A stretch of DNA of 57,929 nt. Origin: Collinsella sp. GTDB taxonomy: Bacteria > Actinomycetota > Coriobacteriia > Coriobacteriales > Coriobacteriaceae. The notes below the pieces were generated by a model. That model worked only from the letters and a program-made list of their open reading frames with translations, ran no database searches and had not been told where the DNA came from. The stretch spans positions 1 through 57,929 of the forward strand of contig DXMU01000026.1 of the NCBI GenBank assembly GCA_019414025.1, given 5' to 3'. The position numbers and the translations under genes are program-made. Within the stretch, counting starts at the first letter, position 1, and the number at the start of each line of letters is the position of its first letter. Below, one piece after another: positions 24,732 through 33,711 of the stretch.

Positions 24732-25445
24732 CTACCAATCGAGATCGGCGGCCGCAACGGGCGACTCGTTGAGCTCGCCCTCGACGATGCGGCCGTCGCG
24801 CAGGCGCAGCACGCGATTTGCCATGCGCGCGATGGCGGCATTGTGGGTGACAATGATGATGGTGCAGCCGTAGGTGCGGTTGACATCCTCCATGAGCCGC
24901 AAGATTTCCTTGGATGTCTTGTAGTCGAGCGCGCCCGTGGGCTCATCGCACAGCAGCAGGCCCGGATTTTTGACGAGCGCACGGCCGATGGCGCAGCGCT
25001 GCTGCTGGCCACCTGAGACCTGGCGCGGAAACTTGTTGCGGTGCTCGTAGAGGCCCAGCGAGCGCAGCAGGTCGTCGACATTGAGCGGGTTTTTGGACAG
25101 GTGCGCCGTGACCTCGATGTTTTCCTTGATGGTAAGGTCGGGCACCAGGTTGTAGAACTGGAAGACAAAGCCCAGCTCGCGGCGTCGGTACTCGCCCAGA
25201 TCGGCGGGCTTGAGCGCCGTGAGATCGCAGCCGTCCACCATGATGGAGCCGCCGTCGGCATCCTCCAGGCCGCCGATCAGGTTGAGAAAGGTCGACTTGC
25301 CCGAGCCCGAGGGCCCCAGCATGACGCAGATCTCGCCGCGGTTGATGGACGTGTCGATGCCGTCGAGTACCGTCAGGCGCGCATCGCCGTCGCCGTAGTG
25401 TTTCTTGAGTCCGTTGACCTGGACGTAGGCACGCTTTGTCGCCAT
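24732..25445 (-). CDS. MacB/LolD-type ABC transporter ATPase (237 aa)
   Basis: The ATP-binding subunit for the adjacent permease. Walker A GPSGSGKST (about 44-52), Q-loop FQFYNLVP, signature VSGGQQQRCAIGRAL, Walker B LLLCDEPTGALD and switch histidine in VTHNAAIA are all intact. The DEPTGALD form marks the MacB/LolD/FtsE subfamily. GGGGGAT precedes the ATG. First gene of a two-gene operon. Confidence 0.93.
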   Translation of the reverse strand: MATKRAYVQVNGLKKHYGDGDARLTVLDGIDTSINRGEICVMLGPSGSGKSTFLNLIGGLEDADGGSIMVDGCDLTALKPADLGEYRRRELGFVFQFYNLVPDLTIKENIEVTAHLSKNPLNVDDLLRSLGLYEHRNKFPRQVSGGQQQRCAIGRALVKNPGLLLCDEPTGALDYKTSKEILRLMEDVNRTYGCTIIIVTHNAAIARMANRVLRLRDGRIVEGELNESPVAAADLDW

Positions 25446-25541
25446 GCTATCCCCCGTTGTTAGCCTTCTGCTACTTTTCTAGGCTAATAGTAAACCCGGG
25501 CGAACTATTTTTAAGCGACGTGCGCGGCTTTTTTCCAACCT

Positions 25542-25704
25542 ACTCATTGGGGACAGACTTAAATGAGTGAAATCGCTCATTTAAGTCTGTCCCCAATGAG
25601 TGTTTAAGTCTGTCCCCAATGAGTGGTCCCCAAGTGCCGACATATTGGGACAGTCCCTGCCAGCCCTGCCGGCGAATCGGCAAAGACTGTCCCCAATGAC
25701 TAGG
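25542..25704. repeat. GGGGACAG repeat block 5' of the ABC operon
   Basis: ACTCATTGGGGACAGACTT (from 25542) is followed by its inverted copy (25575-25602) and a partial third copy (25603-25625). After these come GGGACAGTCCCTGCCAG and GGCGAATCGGCAAAGACTG to GTCCCCAATGACTAGG. It fills the gap between the two ABC operons and matches the block at 21961-22056. Confidence 0.75.
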
Positions 25705-25707
25705 TGG

Positions 25708-26913
25708 CTAGGCGTGGGATTTGGCGCGTGCGAGGGCTAGGCCTACGGCGGCGATGGCCGCGGCAAAGAGCACCGTGACGCCCAGATCGCAGGCGATGTC
25801 GCCCAGCACGGTGGACGTCAGGTCCGCGGCGAGCGCCTTGCCGATCGCGTCGTTCACCCAATACGTCGGCACAAAGTGCGCCACCGTCTGCACGGCCGAG
25901 CCCATGAGCGACAGCGGCATCCAGGCGCCGCCCAAAAATATCATGAGCATGCCGAGCAGGTTGCCCACACCGTTGAGCAGCTCCTCGCGCGCGCCCAGGC
26001 TCGACAGCGTAAAGCCAACAGCCAGCGGCGTGCACGCCAGGGCAAACGTTGCCGCCAGCGCCAGGCACACGCGACCCACGCCGACCTCGGCAACCGCGCT
26101 GGCAAAGCCCACGACGCCCATCATGCTCGACACGAGCCAGATGCAGACGGTGAGCACGGCGGCGGCCGCGAACACAGCGAGCGAACGCTGGCGCTCAGAG
26201 ACCGGGCTGGCATCCATGCGGCGCACGCGCTCGGGCTCGTTCATGCCCGAGAACACCAGTCCCACCGACACGATGACCGACGAGATGATCGCGTACGCGC
26301 CAAAGTTGAAGTACGACTCGAGCGTGGTAGCAGCAGTCGAGTCGACCTTGACCTGCTCGATCTGGACCTCCGCGCGCTTTGCGGCCGCGTGCTCGGCGGC
26401 CCTTGCGACGTCACCGTTGGAGGCAGCGGGTTCAAGCGCCGCCGCAGCGCCCGCGAGCGAGATCCACCGCGAGGCCTCGGCAGACGAAAGCGCCGCCGCC
26501 ATGGTGCCGGCACCGTAGGTCACATCGAGCTTGGGCAGGGACTCCCCCGCACGGGCGGCTGCAACAAGATCGTCCTCAAACCCCTCCGGGATAAAGAACA
26601 CGCAATCGGCACTGCCCTTGGCGCTGTTACTCTTGGCGAGCGCGTCCGCAAGGTCGTACGCGTCGTCGCCGATGCCCGTGACCAGGTCAAAGCGTGAGCC
26701 CAGGTGTTTGGTAAGCGCCCGCGAAAGGTCGCTATTGTCGCGGTCGACCACGATCACGTTGGTGTCGTAGGGCTTGTACTCGGTAAGCTGCGACGAGTTC
26801 CAGCTCACCGAAGCCGCGATGAATACGCCCATGAGCGAGATGAACACCGTATAGATGAGCAGGTAGAACGGGTGCGCCAGCGCCATGCGAAGCGCGGTCT
26901 TAAAGGTGCTCAT
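25708..26913 (-). CDS. ABC-2 type transporter permease (401 aa)
   Basis: One N-terminal membrane helix (about 15-38), a large outer domain (about 40-210), then five or six helices (about 215-395). This is the ABC-2 (YhgE/NatB-like) layout used in drug, lantibiotic or Na+ export. AGGAG five bases before ATG 26913 decides the start over the in-frame start at 26928. It overlaps the preceding permease gene by 14 bases, so the two form a heterodimeric channel with the ATPase at 28097. Confidence 0.85.
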   Translation of the reverse strand: MSTFKTALRMALAHPFYLLIYTVFISLMGVFIAASVSWNSSQLTEYKPYDTNVIVVDRDNSDLSRALTKHLGSRFDLVTGIGDDAYDLADALAKSNSAKGSADCVFFIPEGFEDDLVAAARAGESLPKLDVTYGAGTMAAALSSAEASRWISLAGAAAALEPAASNGDVARAAEHAAAKRAEVQIEQVKVDSTAATTLESYFNFGAYAIISSVIVSVGLVFSGMNEPERVRRMDASPVSERQRSLAVFAAAAVLTVCIWLVSSMMGVVGFASAVAEVGVGRVCLALAATFALACTPLAVGFTLSSLGAREELLNGVGNLLGMLMIFLGGAWMPLSLMGSAVQTVAHFVPTYWVNDAIGKALAADLTSTVLGDIACDLGVTVLFAAAIAAVGLALARAKSHA

Positions 26914-28087
26914 AGCGGCTCCTTCCAAAGATCAGCGTAGCGGCGGCGACAAACACCAGGGTCATCAGGACGAGCGCGCCGGCGCGGACGGCAAAGGGCC
27001 CTAGGTCCTCAAAGAAATACAGGCGATTGAACATGTCGCAGATGAGCTTGACGGGGTTGAGCCAGCACTCGGCCGGACAGGCGCGGGCGACGTCGTCGGC
27101 AAGCGCCATCGCCGGCTCGCCGTAGAGCCCGGCGAACAAAGCGCACGTGGTGGCAAAGCCCGTGAGGATGCCCGACTTGGATGCCTTGCCGCCCTTAACG
27201 GGAAGCGTGCCCACAAAAAGCCCCAGGCCCGTGGCGGCAAGCGCGGATGCAGCCCCGCCCAGCAGGCACAACCCCTCGCGCCCGCCAAAGTCGACGCCCA
27301 CGACCAGGCGCACGTAGCCGATCGCAACCACCATCGATGCAAAGGAAACCAGCCACGAGCCGACAAAAATGCCGGCCAGCGACGCCGTCTTGGAAAGACC
27401 GCCCACGCAGCGGCGCGCGCCAAGGCCCGACAGATTAGGCTGCAAATCGACGACGCTCAAGGCGGCAAACTCGGCAGACATCATCGCGACCAGGCCAAAG
27501 AGCGCGTAATAGTAGATGACAGTGCCATCGGGCGTGGCACGAGTCAGGCTCACGCGGCGGGTTCCGCCCTCGAGCGACAGAGCGCGCGCAACCGCCTCCG
27601 GGTCGGCGAGCGCCACCGGGTCATCTTGAGCAATCTGGGCCATGAGCTCGGCATTTTGCGTATACGAGCTTGCTACCGTCTCCAGAATGCTGCGGTCGGT
27701 GAGTACCGACGACGCACGCGAGCCGTCATAGCTCGAAAGCAACGTGAGTTTGGGCGTGCCCGCGTCGTCGACCGTATAGATGCCCGCGACCTCGCCGGCC
27801 TTGAGTGCCTTGCGCGCGGCAGCCAAGTCTTCGTACTCGCTCACATCGAGCAGTTGATCGTCGCCCTCCCTGGCAAGCGAGGTCGCCACGTCCTTAAAGG
27901 ACGAAGCGCCCCAGGCTTCGTCAGCGACAACGGCTACCGGCACCGGGTCGATCTTGCCGTCAGAGCTGAGGTTCGCAAACATAAACATGAACATCGTTGA
28001 AAGCGCGACGGGAAAGATCGCGCCCCAGACCCATGTGCTCGGCCGGCGCAATAGCGTCTTGGCCGTGGTTATGATGGTGTTGAACAT
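26900..28087 (-). CDS. ABC-2 type transporter permease (395 aa)
   Basis: Same layout as its neighbour: helix at about 18-38, outer domain (about 45-195), then about six helices including SAEFAALSVVD and a LPVKGGKASKSGIL cytoplasmic loop. The two permeases share design but little sequence. It starts nine bases after the ATPase stop. Substrate not readable. Confidence 0.85.
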   Translation of the reverse strand: MFNTIITTAKTLLRRPSTWVWGAIFPVALSTMFMFMFANLSSDGKIDPVPVAVVADEAWGASSFKDVATSLAREGDDQLLDVSEYEDLAAARKALKAGEVAGIYTVDDAGTPKLTLLSSYDGSRASSVLTDRSILETVASSYTQNAELMAQIAQDDPVALADPEAVARALSLEGGTRRVSLTRATPDGTVIYYYALFGLVAMMSAEFAALSVVDLQPNLSGLGARRCVGGLSKTASLAGIFVGSWLVSFASMVVAIGYVRLVVGVDFGGREGLCLLGGAASALAATGLGLFVGTLPVKGGKASKSGILTGFATTCALFAGLYGEPAMALADDVARACPAECWLNPVKLICDMFNRLYFFEDLGPFAVRAGALVLMTLVFVAAATLIFGRSRYEHL

Positions 28088-28096
28088 GGCTGCCCC

Positions 28097-29035
28097 CTAG
28101 TCGCGCAGCTCGCGGCCGGTGATCTCGAGGAACACGTCGTTGAGGGTCGGCGGTTCGGAATAGATGCGGCCGAGCGGCACGTCATGCGAGCGCAGCGCAT
28201 CGAGAATGTCCGTCAGGTTGTGCGGGCTCGCTTCGCACGAAAACGTGAGCTGTCCCGCCGTTGCCGAAAGGTCCAGAACGTGCGGCAGGCTTGCGACGGC
28301 ACCGAGCGCCGCACTCGGAACCTCGCCGACCTCGATTACAATCTTCTCGCCCATCTGAATCATGCGCTTGAGCTCGTCGTTAGTGCCCTGCGCCAGCACG
28401 CGGCCGCCGTCCATGATCATGATGCGGCTGCAGATCTGCTCGACTTCCTCCATGTAATGGCTGGTATACACCACCGTGGCGCCCTCGTCGCGCAGGCGGC
28501 AGATGCCCTCCAGGATGGCGTTGCGGCTTTGCGGGTCGACCGCCACCGTGGGTTCGTCAAAAAAGATGAGCTCGGGCTTGTGCGCGATGCCGCAGGCAAT
28601 GTTGAGACGACGCGCCAGGCCGCCCGAGAGCTTGCCAGGGCGGAACTTGGTAAAGTCGCCCAGGCCGACAAAGTCGATCGCCTCGTCCACCAGCGCGCGG
28701 CGGCGCTTGCGGTCGTTGACGTAGAGACTGCAGAAATAGTCGATGTTCTCGCGCACGGTGAGCTCGTCGAACACCGCCACCTGCTGCGGCACCACACCGA
28801 TGCGGCGCTTGAGATCGTAGCGGGCGGGCGTCATGCGCTCGCCGAACAGCTCGATGGTGCCTTTGTCGTAGGCGAGCAGCTGCAGGATGCAGTTGATGGA
28901 CGTGGTCTTGCCCGAGCCGTTGGGGCCCAGCAGGCCAAAGATCTCGCCGGGGGCGATACTCAGGTTAAAGTGGTCGAGCGCAATAAGGTCGTCGTAGCGC
29001 TTAACGAGGTTTTCGACGTGGACGATGTCTGTCAT
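28097..29035 (-). CDS. ABC-2 exporter ATPase (312 aa)
   Basis: Walker A GPNGSGKTT, Q-loop VPQQVAVFDELT, signature LSGGLARRLNIA, Walker B LIFFDEPTVAVDP and switch HYMEEVEQ are present, as in CcmA/NatA-type exporters. The C-terminal 70 residues form the usual accessory domain. ATG 29035 is chosen because AGAAGGG lies seven bases upstream; 22 extra residues to 29101 have no support. It leads a three-gene export operon, divergent from a two-component system that probably controls it. Confidence 0.9.
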   Translation of the reverse strand: MTDIVHVENLVKRYDDLIALDHFNLSIAPGEIFGLLGPNGSGKTTSINCILQLLAYDKGTIELFGERMTPARYDLKRRIGVVPQQVAVFDELTVRENIDYFCSLYVNDRKRRRALVDEAIDFVGLGDFTKFRPGKLSGGLARRLNIACGIAHKPELIFFDEPTVAVDPQSRNAILEGICRLRDEGATVVYTSHYMEEVEQICSRIMIMDGGRVLAQGTNDELKRMIQMGEKIVIEVGEVPSAALGAVASLPHVLDLSATAGQLTFSCEASPHNLTDILDALRSHDVPLGRIYSEPPTLNDVFLEITGRELRD

Positions 29036-29219
29036 GAGGCGGCCCTTCTGTTGCTTGTGGCCCGGTATGATTGCATCATCGCAGGAGCTGACGGCGCGCA
29101 CCAGTGAGCTTTGTCACGAGTGCGGGGCGGTCGCGTAGCCTGCTGACGCGACCGCCCCGCCGCGTGGGAGGAATGTCACGGTTGCTTTGAGTGGCGCCTC
29201 CCCCGTGCGCGGCATCGCG

Positions 29220-29225
29220 TACAAT
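29220..29225 (+). promoter_or_regulatory. -10 element placing a leaderless start at the kinase gene
   Basis: TACAAT ends six bases before the ATG at 29232, and no Shine-Dalgarno lies between. A transcript from here would start at or next to the ATG, as is common in actinobacteria. No clear -35 is seen. Confidence 0.4.
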
Positions 29226-29231
29226 ACCCGT

Positions 29232-30377
29232 ATGAACAGGCTATTCGACAAATCGATCGTGCTGGCGTGCTGCATCGCAGCCGCCACGGGCCTTGCTGTG
29301 GATGCTCGCCTGGTCGCGGCGTTTTGCCTTGGCGTTGTCATCGCCGCACTGGCCGAGGTCGCGCAGGGAGAACGCGCCCGTCGCGCCAGCGAGGCCGGCA
29401 GCTACGCCTACGTCATCGCGGCTGTCTTCGTGCCGCCGTTTGTGCCGTTCGCACCTCTCGCCCTCTATGACATCGCGCGACGCGTGCGCCGTGAACGCAT
29501 CTGGCCCGCGCTGGCAATTGGCTCCATGTTTGCCTGCGCACTTGCCACGGACCTTCGCTGCGGCGCGCTCACCACCCGAACGCTGTTGCTAACCGCCATC
29601 CTTTCGGTCGCCGCCACGTTGCTGTCGCTGCGCACCGCGCAGCTGGAGCGCGAACAGGAACGCATGCGTCGCACCCGCGACAAGCTGCAAGAACGCGCCC
29701 TGGCACTCGAGGCACGCAACCGCGACCTCGCCGACCGTCAGGACTACGAAGTCGAGCTCGCGACGCTCGCCGAACGCGCCCGCATCGCGCGCGAGATCCA
29801 CGATAACGTGGGCCACCAGCTCACGCGCGCTTCGCTTCAAACCGAAGCCCTGCGCGTGGTCCATGCCAACGAGCCCGGCGTTGCCGCCGATTTCGCCGAC
29901 GTCAAATACACCGTTGACGAGGCGCTCCAGCTCGTGCGCGCCAGCGTCCACGCGCTCAACGACAATGCGACCAACCTCTCCGTGCAGCTCGAACGCATCG
30001 TTGAAGGCGCGCGCTCGGACAGCGGTCCGCAGATTGGGCTTGAGGTTTTGGCCGAGCATGCGCCCGCCAACGTCGCCAACTGCTTTGCGGCGGTGCTGCG
30101 CGAGGCGCTTTCCAACGCCATGCGCCACGCCCATGCCAAAACCATTACCGTGCGGTGCATGGAGCATCCATCGTTTTACCAGCTCATCGTTACCGATGAT
30201 GGCGCGGACGCGACCCCGGCGAGCAGCAGCAACGTCGCAGAAGGCATGGGGCTCGTCTCCATGCGTGAGCGCGTCGAGGCGCTTGGCGGAACCTTCACCG
30301 CCGGCCTGCGCGCCGGCGCCCCCGGCTGGCGCGTGTTTGCCACCGTCCCCAAACAGCAAGGAGATGACGCCCGATGA
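29232..30377 (+). CDS. NarL/LiaS-type sensor histidine kinase (381 aa)
   Basis: Four or five N-terminal membrane helices (about 8-130), a coiled-coil linker rich in Arg/Glu (about 132-180), a HisKA_3 dimerization domain with the phosphate-accepting histidine in AREIHDNVGHQLT, and an HATPase_c domain (LREALSNAMRHAHA, then VAEGMGLVSMRERVEALGG). There is no extracytoplasmic sensor domain, so the signal is likely sensed in the membrane. The frame extends to a TTG at 29187 but ATG 29232 is preferred. It overlaps the response regulator by four bases. Confidence 0.9.
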   Translation: MNRLFDKSIVLACCIAAATGLAVDARLVAAFCLGVVIAALAEVAQGERARRASEAGSYAYVIAAVFVPPFVPFAPLALYDIARRVRRERIWPALAIGSMFACALATDLRCGALTTRTLLLTAILSVAATLLSLRTAQLEREQERMRRTRDKLQERALALEARNRDLADRQDYEVELATLAERARIAREIHDNVGHQLTRASLQTEALRVVHANEPGVAADFADVKYTVDEALQLVRASVHALNDNATNLSVQLERIVEGARSDSGPQIGLEVLAEHAPANVANCFAAVLREALSNAMRHAHAKTITVRCMEHPSFYQLIVTDDGADATPASSSNVAEGMGLVSMRERVEALGGTFTAGLRAGAPGWRVFATVPKQQGDDAR

Positions 30378-31003
30378 GGCTCATAGTTGTCGACGACGAC
30401 CGCTTGGTAGTCGATTCGCTCAAGATTATCCTGGGCGCCCAGCCGCAGATCGAAGTGGTGGGCACCGGTGCCAACGGCAACGACGCAGTGGCGCTCTACG
30501 CTGAGCACTCGCCCGACATCGCACTGCTCGACATTCAGATGCCGGGACGCGACGGCCTATCGGCGGCGCGCGAGATCCTCGAGCGCGATCCTGCGGCGCT
30601 CGTGGTGTTCCTGACGACATTCTCGGATGACGAGTACATTGTGTCGGCGCTCAAACTGGGCGCCCGCGGCTACCTGATTAAAACCGATGTCGCCGCCATT
30701 CCTCCGGCGTTGGCGCAGGTCATGGATGGCAAACGCGTGCTCGAGGGCAAGGCGATCGAAGATGTTGACTTTGACGGGATGGGCGACAAGACGGGCACGC
30801 CCCGCCGGCCCGCAGCCTTTGCCAGCCTGACCGACCGCGAGTTCGAAGTCGCCGAGCTCATCGCCCGCGGCCTCGATAACAAGGAGATCGCTGCCACCGC
30901 CTATATGGGCGAAGGCACCGTGCGCAACCACATTAGCTCGATCCTAGCCAAAATGGGCCTGCGCAACCGCACGCAGATCGCCATCGCCTACCTGCGAGGG
31001 TAA
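30374..31003 (+). CDS. NarL/LuxR-type response regulator (209 aa)
   Basis: Receiver domain (1-120) with acidic pocket VVDDDR, phosphate-accepting aspartate in ALLDIQMPG and Lys in YLIKTD. A LuxR HTH (about 145-205) has LTDREFEVAELIARGLDNKEIA and GTVRNHISSILAKMG. It is the partner of the overlapping kinase (ATGA overlap). The divergent ABC-2 export operon is the likely target, inferred from position only. Confidence 0.93.
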   Translation: MRLIVVDDDRLVVDSLKIILGAQPQIEVVGTGANGNDAVALYAEHSPDIALLDIQMPGRDGLSAAREILERDPAALVVFLTTFSDDEYIVSALKLGARGYLIKTDVAAIPPALAQVMDGKRVLEGKAIEDVDFDGMGDKTGTPRRPAAFASLTDREFEVAELIARGLDNKEIAATAYMGEGTVRNHISSILAKMGLRNRTQIAIAYLRG

Positions 31004-31063
31004 TTACCCAACAACCGACCACCCCGGCAAAGTAAAATGGCTGCCACCGATTTAATGCCATTT

Positions 31064-31217
31064 CAAAACTATGCCGGATTACTACGATGAATCGCCCGCC
31101 TTCGACCACGGCAAATTGCGCGCTTACAAAACCGCAGGTAGAACGCTTGCATTATTTAGAAAAATGCAGTCATGGTCGGGAATGTCGAATTCATCGTAGT
31201 AAACCGGCATAGTTTTG
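31064..31217. repeat. Inverted-repeat element, ends CAAAACTATGCCGG
   Basis: The 31-base left arm (31064-31094) and the right arm (31186-31217) are reverse complements at about 29 positions with one insertion; both include ACTACGATGAAT (in either sense). This is the first of two such elements in the 590-bp gene-free stretch 31004-31593. Short ORFs here arise from the repeats and look non-coding. Confidence 0.7.
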
Positions 31218-31310
31218 TTCGGGCGGCCCTGCACGAGTGCCTCCGCAAGCCTCGCGGGACCAAAATGATCCATTTTCCTCCACCCGCGGAAACCGGCTGA
31301 CAGCGCCCGC

Positions 31311-31467
31311 CACGAAATCGGCCCATCTACTACGTTTGACTCAATATCCCCGACCATACCCGCTTTTCATGAAAAATCGCAGGCGTTCTACCTGCGGTTT
31401 TTATTTCGCATTACTTGCCATGGTTGAGGGTAGCGGCTTAAACGTAGTAGATGGGCCCATTTCATGG
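31311..31467. repeat. Inverted-repeat element, core CCCATCTACTACGTTT
   Basis: Left arm 31311-31337 and right arm 31440-31467 are complementary at about 25 of 27 positions. The interior holds a terminator-like hairpin. CCGCAGGTAGAACGC in that hairpin also occurs, inverted, at 31132-31146 in the neighbouring element, linking the two. Confidence 0.7.
31371..31402 (+). terminator. Bidirectional terminator-like hairpin inside the repeat element
   Basis: CGCAGG pairs with CCTGCG around seven bases, flanked by A5 on the left and T5 on the right. It could stop the two-component transcript and, on the other strand, the hydrogenase transcript. Confidence 0.55.
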
Positions 31468-31593
31468 CAGACGGGTCATTTTCGGGCTGGACGGGTCGCG
31501 TGGCGGCCCGCACACGCGTTCACGCGCGGGGCCGGCGGGGCATTTTTGCCCCGCCGGCCCCTATTCCAGCGCTATACCAGCCCCATTCCAGCG

Positions 31594-31935
31594 CTACTCC
31601 GGCTTGGTTTCTACCGTGGGAGTCTTATCCGCCGCAACCGGAGTACGGGCGGTGTCCATAGTCAGGCAGTGCTTGGGGCAGCTTTCGATGCACTCGCCGC
31701 ACACCACGCAGGCGTACGGGTCAATCGACCAGGTACCGCCCTTGCGATCGACCGCGAGCGCGCCCGCCGGGCAGCGACGCGCGCACATGCCGCAGCAGAT
31801 GCACACATCCATGTCATTGACGATATGCCCGCGCAAGCGCTCGGGTGCCGTCAGCCCCTCCTGCGGATAGCACACCGTAACCGGCTGCTTGACCATAGAG
31901 CCCAAGGCCGTCTTGGCAAATGTCAGCAAACTCAT
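31594..31935 (-). CDS. echF: Ech hydrogenase subunit F, two-cluster ferredoxin (113 aa)
   Basis: A polyferredoxin of the EchF/NuoI type carrying electrons between ferredoxin and the NiFe subunits on the cytoplasmic face. Two 4Fe-4S motifs are clear: CICCGMCARRCP (about 45-56) and CVVCGECIESCP (about 75-86). The N-terminal MSLLTFAKTALGSMVKQPVT is the usual membrane-associating helix. It is the last gene of the operon, seven bases after the large subunit gene. Confidence 0.9.
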   Translation of the reverse strand: MSLLTFAKTALGSMVKQPVTVCYPQEGLTAPERLRGHIVNDMDVCICCGMCARRCPAGALAVDRKGGTWSIDPYACVVCGECIESCPKHCLTMDTARTPVAADKTPTVETKPE

Positions 31936-31942
31936 GCCGCGC

Positions 31943-33031
31943 CTACCTTTCCGTGCAGCTAATGCAGGGATCGATGGTCAGGATAATCATGGGCACGTTG
32001 GCAAGGAGCACGCCCTGCAGCGCATGTGTCAGACCCGCCAGGTTTTGCGACGTCGGCGTTCGCACGCGAAAACGGTCCAGGTTCTTGGTGCCGTTGCCGC
32101 GTACATAGTAGTACGCCTCGCCGCGCGGCTGCTCAATCACGACCTCGCCGCGCGCGCCGTCGGCCGGCGTAAGCTTGGTGCGCCCGCCGATGCCGTCGTG
32201 CGGGATCTTGCCCACAAGCTCCTTAATGATGTCCATGGCCTGCGTAACCTCGGCGCAACGCACCTGGCAGCGGGCATAGCAGTCGCCGTCGGTCGCCACG
32301 ATGGGCTCAAATGCGGCCAGATCCGCATAGGCGCCGTCGCCAAACATGCGCACGTCGTAATCCACGCCCGAGGCGCGACCGAACGGACCGACCATCGACA
32401 GATCCAGCGCGTCCTTCTTGCTGATCGAGCCCACGCCATGCAGGCGCTCGCCGCAGCTGTCATCGTCCAAAAACGTATGCACCAGGGCCTCGTAGTCGGG
32501 ACGCATGGCATCGAGCGTCTGGACAATACCAGCCAACTCGGAGTCCTCGATGTCGTGCTTAAGGCCGCCGATCTCGTTAATCGACAGAATCACGCGGCCG
32601 CCGCAGGTGCTCTCGAAAATCTTGAGAATCTGCTCGCGCAGCGTCCACGAACGATAGAACAGCGCCTCGAAGCCAAAGGCATCGGCGAGCAGGCCCAGCC
32701 ACAGTAAATGCGAGTGAATGCGCGAAAGCTCGTGCAAGATGGTGCGGATATACTGCACGCGACCGGGCACCTCGATGTCGAGCATGTGCTCGCAGGCGCT
32801 AGCATAGCCGCAGCTGTGGCCCACGGCGCAAATGCCGCAGATGCGCTCGGCGATGTAGCCAAACTGATGCATGTCGCGCTTTTCGGTGAGCTTCTCGAGT
32901 CCGCGGTGCACAAAGCCGATCTGCGGAATTGCCTCGATGACGCGGTCGTCCTCGATCACCAGGTCCAGATGAAGCGGCTCGGGCAGCACCGGGTGCTGCG
33001 GGCCAAACGGAATAACAGAGCGATGTGCCAT
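31943..33031 (-). CDS. echE: Ech-type [NiFe] hydrogenase large subunit (362 aa)
   Basis: The catalytic subunit, homologous to NuoD. All four nickel cysteines are present: ICGIC (C65, C68) and DPCISC (C356, C359). This separates it from complex I proteins, which lost them, and fits group 4 hydrogenases. The protein ends three residues after the last cysteine, so there is no C-terminal extension to be clipped during maturation. GFVHRGLEKL is also typical. No hyp maturation genes are in the window. Gaps to neighbours are five and seven bases. Confidence 0.95.
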   Translation of the reverse strand: MAHRSVIPFGPQHPVLPEPLHLDLVIEDDRVIEAIPQIGFVHRGLEKLTEKRDMHQFGYIAERICGICAVGHSCGYASACEHMLDIEVPGRVQYIRTILHELSRIHSHLLWLGLLADAFGFEALFYRSWTLREQILKIFESTCGGRVILSINEIGGLKHDIEDSELAGIVQTLDAMRPDYEALVHTFLDDDSCGERLHGVGSISKKDALDLSMVGPFGRASGVDYDVRMFGDGAYADLAAFEPIVATDGDCYARCQVRCAEVTQAMDIIKELVGKIPHDGIGGRTKLTPADGARGEVVIEQPRGEAYYYVRGNGTKNLDRFRVRTPTSQNLAGLTHALQGVLLANVPMIILTIDPCISCTER

Positions 33032-33036
33032 GGGCC

Positions 33037-33711
33037 TTACGCCTCCTTTTTCTGCTTGTCGCGGGCGGCCTTGGCGGCAAGCGCCGCGCGGACCTTGGCC
33101 GCTTTCTCGGGATCCATGGCGGCGAGCTTTGCCTCCATCTCGGCGGCCTTGAGCGCGGCCTTCGCAGCAGCCTCATCGTGCTGAGCATCGGAGCCGGCAG
33201 CCGCAGCGGGCTGAGCAGCGGTACCCTCCCCCGCAGCGGCCTTCTCGGCCGCGGCCTTGCGCGCCTTGGCCTCGGCAGCGGCACGGACCTTCATGGCTTT
33301 CTCTCGCGCAGCCTTCACCTCGGGCGTGATAACGCTCATGGGCTCGGCAGTCGAGACCTGGTAGAAAAAGCCCTTAAAGTCGACCTGCATATCGGTGATG
33401 GCAAGACCGAATAGGTCGTGGACCTCATTTTCAAACGGGAATACCGCCGGATAATACGAGCTGATGGACGGAATCTCCTGGTACCGGTCGATGCCCTCGA
33501 CTACCAGGTTCTCAATCGCATAGCTGCCGTCCTGCGCAATATGCTCCTGAGCAGCATGAACGTTGATAAACGTATAGACCAGACGATACGTGCCGTCGTC
33601 GACATTGCGCTCGGCGTGCATTTGCACAAAGCGCGCGCCGACGCCCTTGAGCGCCTGGACATGCGACAGGAGCTCGTCGATCCCGACGGTGGTATAGATA
33701 GCCTCTTGCAT
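33037..33711 (-). CDS. echD: Ech hydrogenase subunit D, NuoC-like, with long charged tail (224 aa)
   Basis: Residues 1-115 form the 30-kDa/NuoC-like domain with the signature ISSYYPAVFPFENEVHDLFGL. Residues about 130-224 are an Ala/Lys/Glu-rich tail, probably helical, that the ordinary EchD lacks. The subunit joins the small and large subunits to the membrane arm. It overlaps the echC stop by one base. Confidence 0.88.
   Translation of the reverse strand: MQEAIYTTVGIDELLSHVQALKGVGARFVQMHAERNVDDGTYRLVYTFINVHAAQEHIAQDGSYAIENLVVEGIDRYQEIPSISSYYPAVFPFENEVHDLFGLAITDMQVDFKGFFYQVSTAEPMSVITPEVKAAREKAMKVRAAAEAKARKAAAEKAAAGEGTAAQPAAAAGSDAQHDEAAAKAALKAAEMEAKLAAMDPEKAAKVRAALAAKAARDKQKKEA

Noticed and set aside
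31124..31357. 77-aa ORF in the repeat region after the response regulator
   Set aside because: Its two ends lie in inverted-repeat arms and the translated sequence has no family features; the opposite strand encodes similar pieces only because of the repeats.
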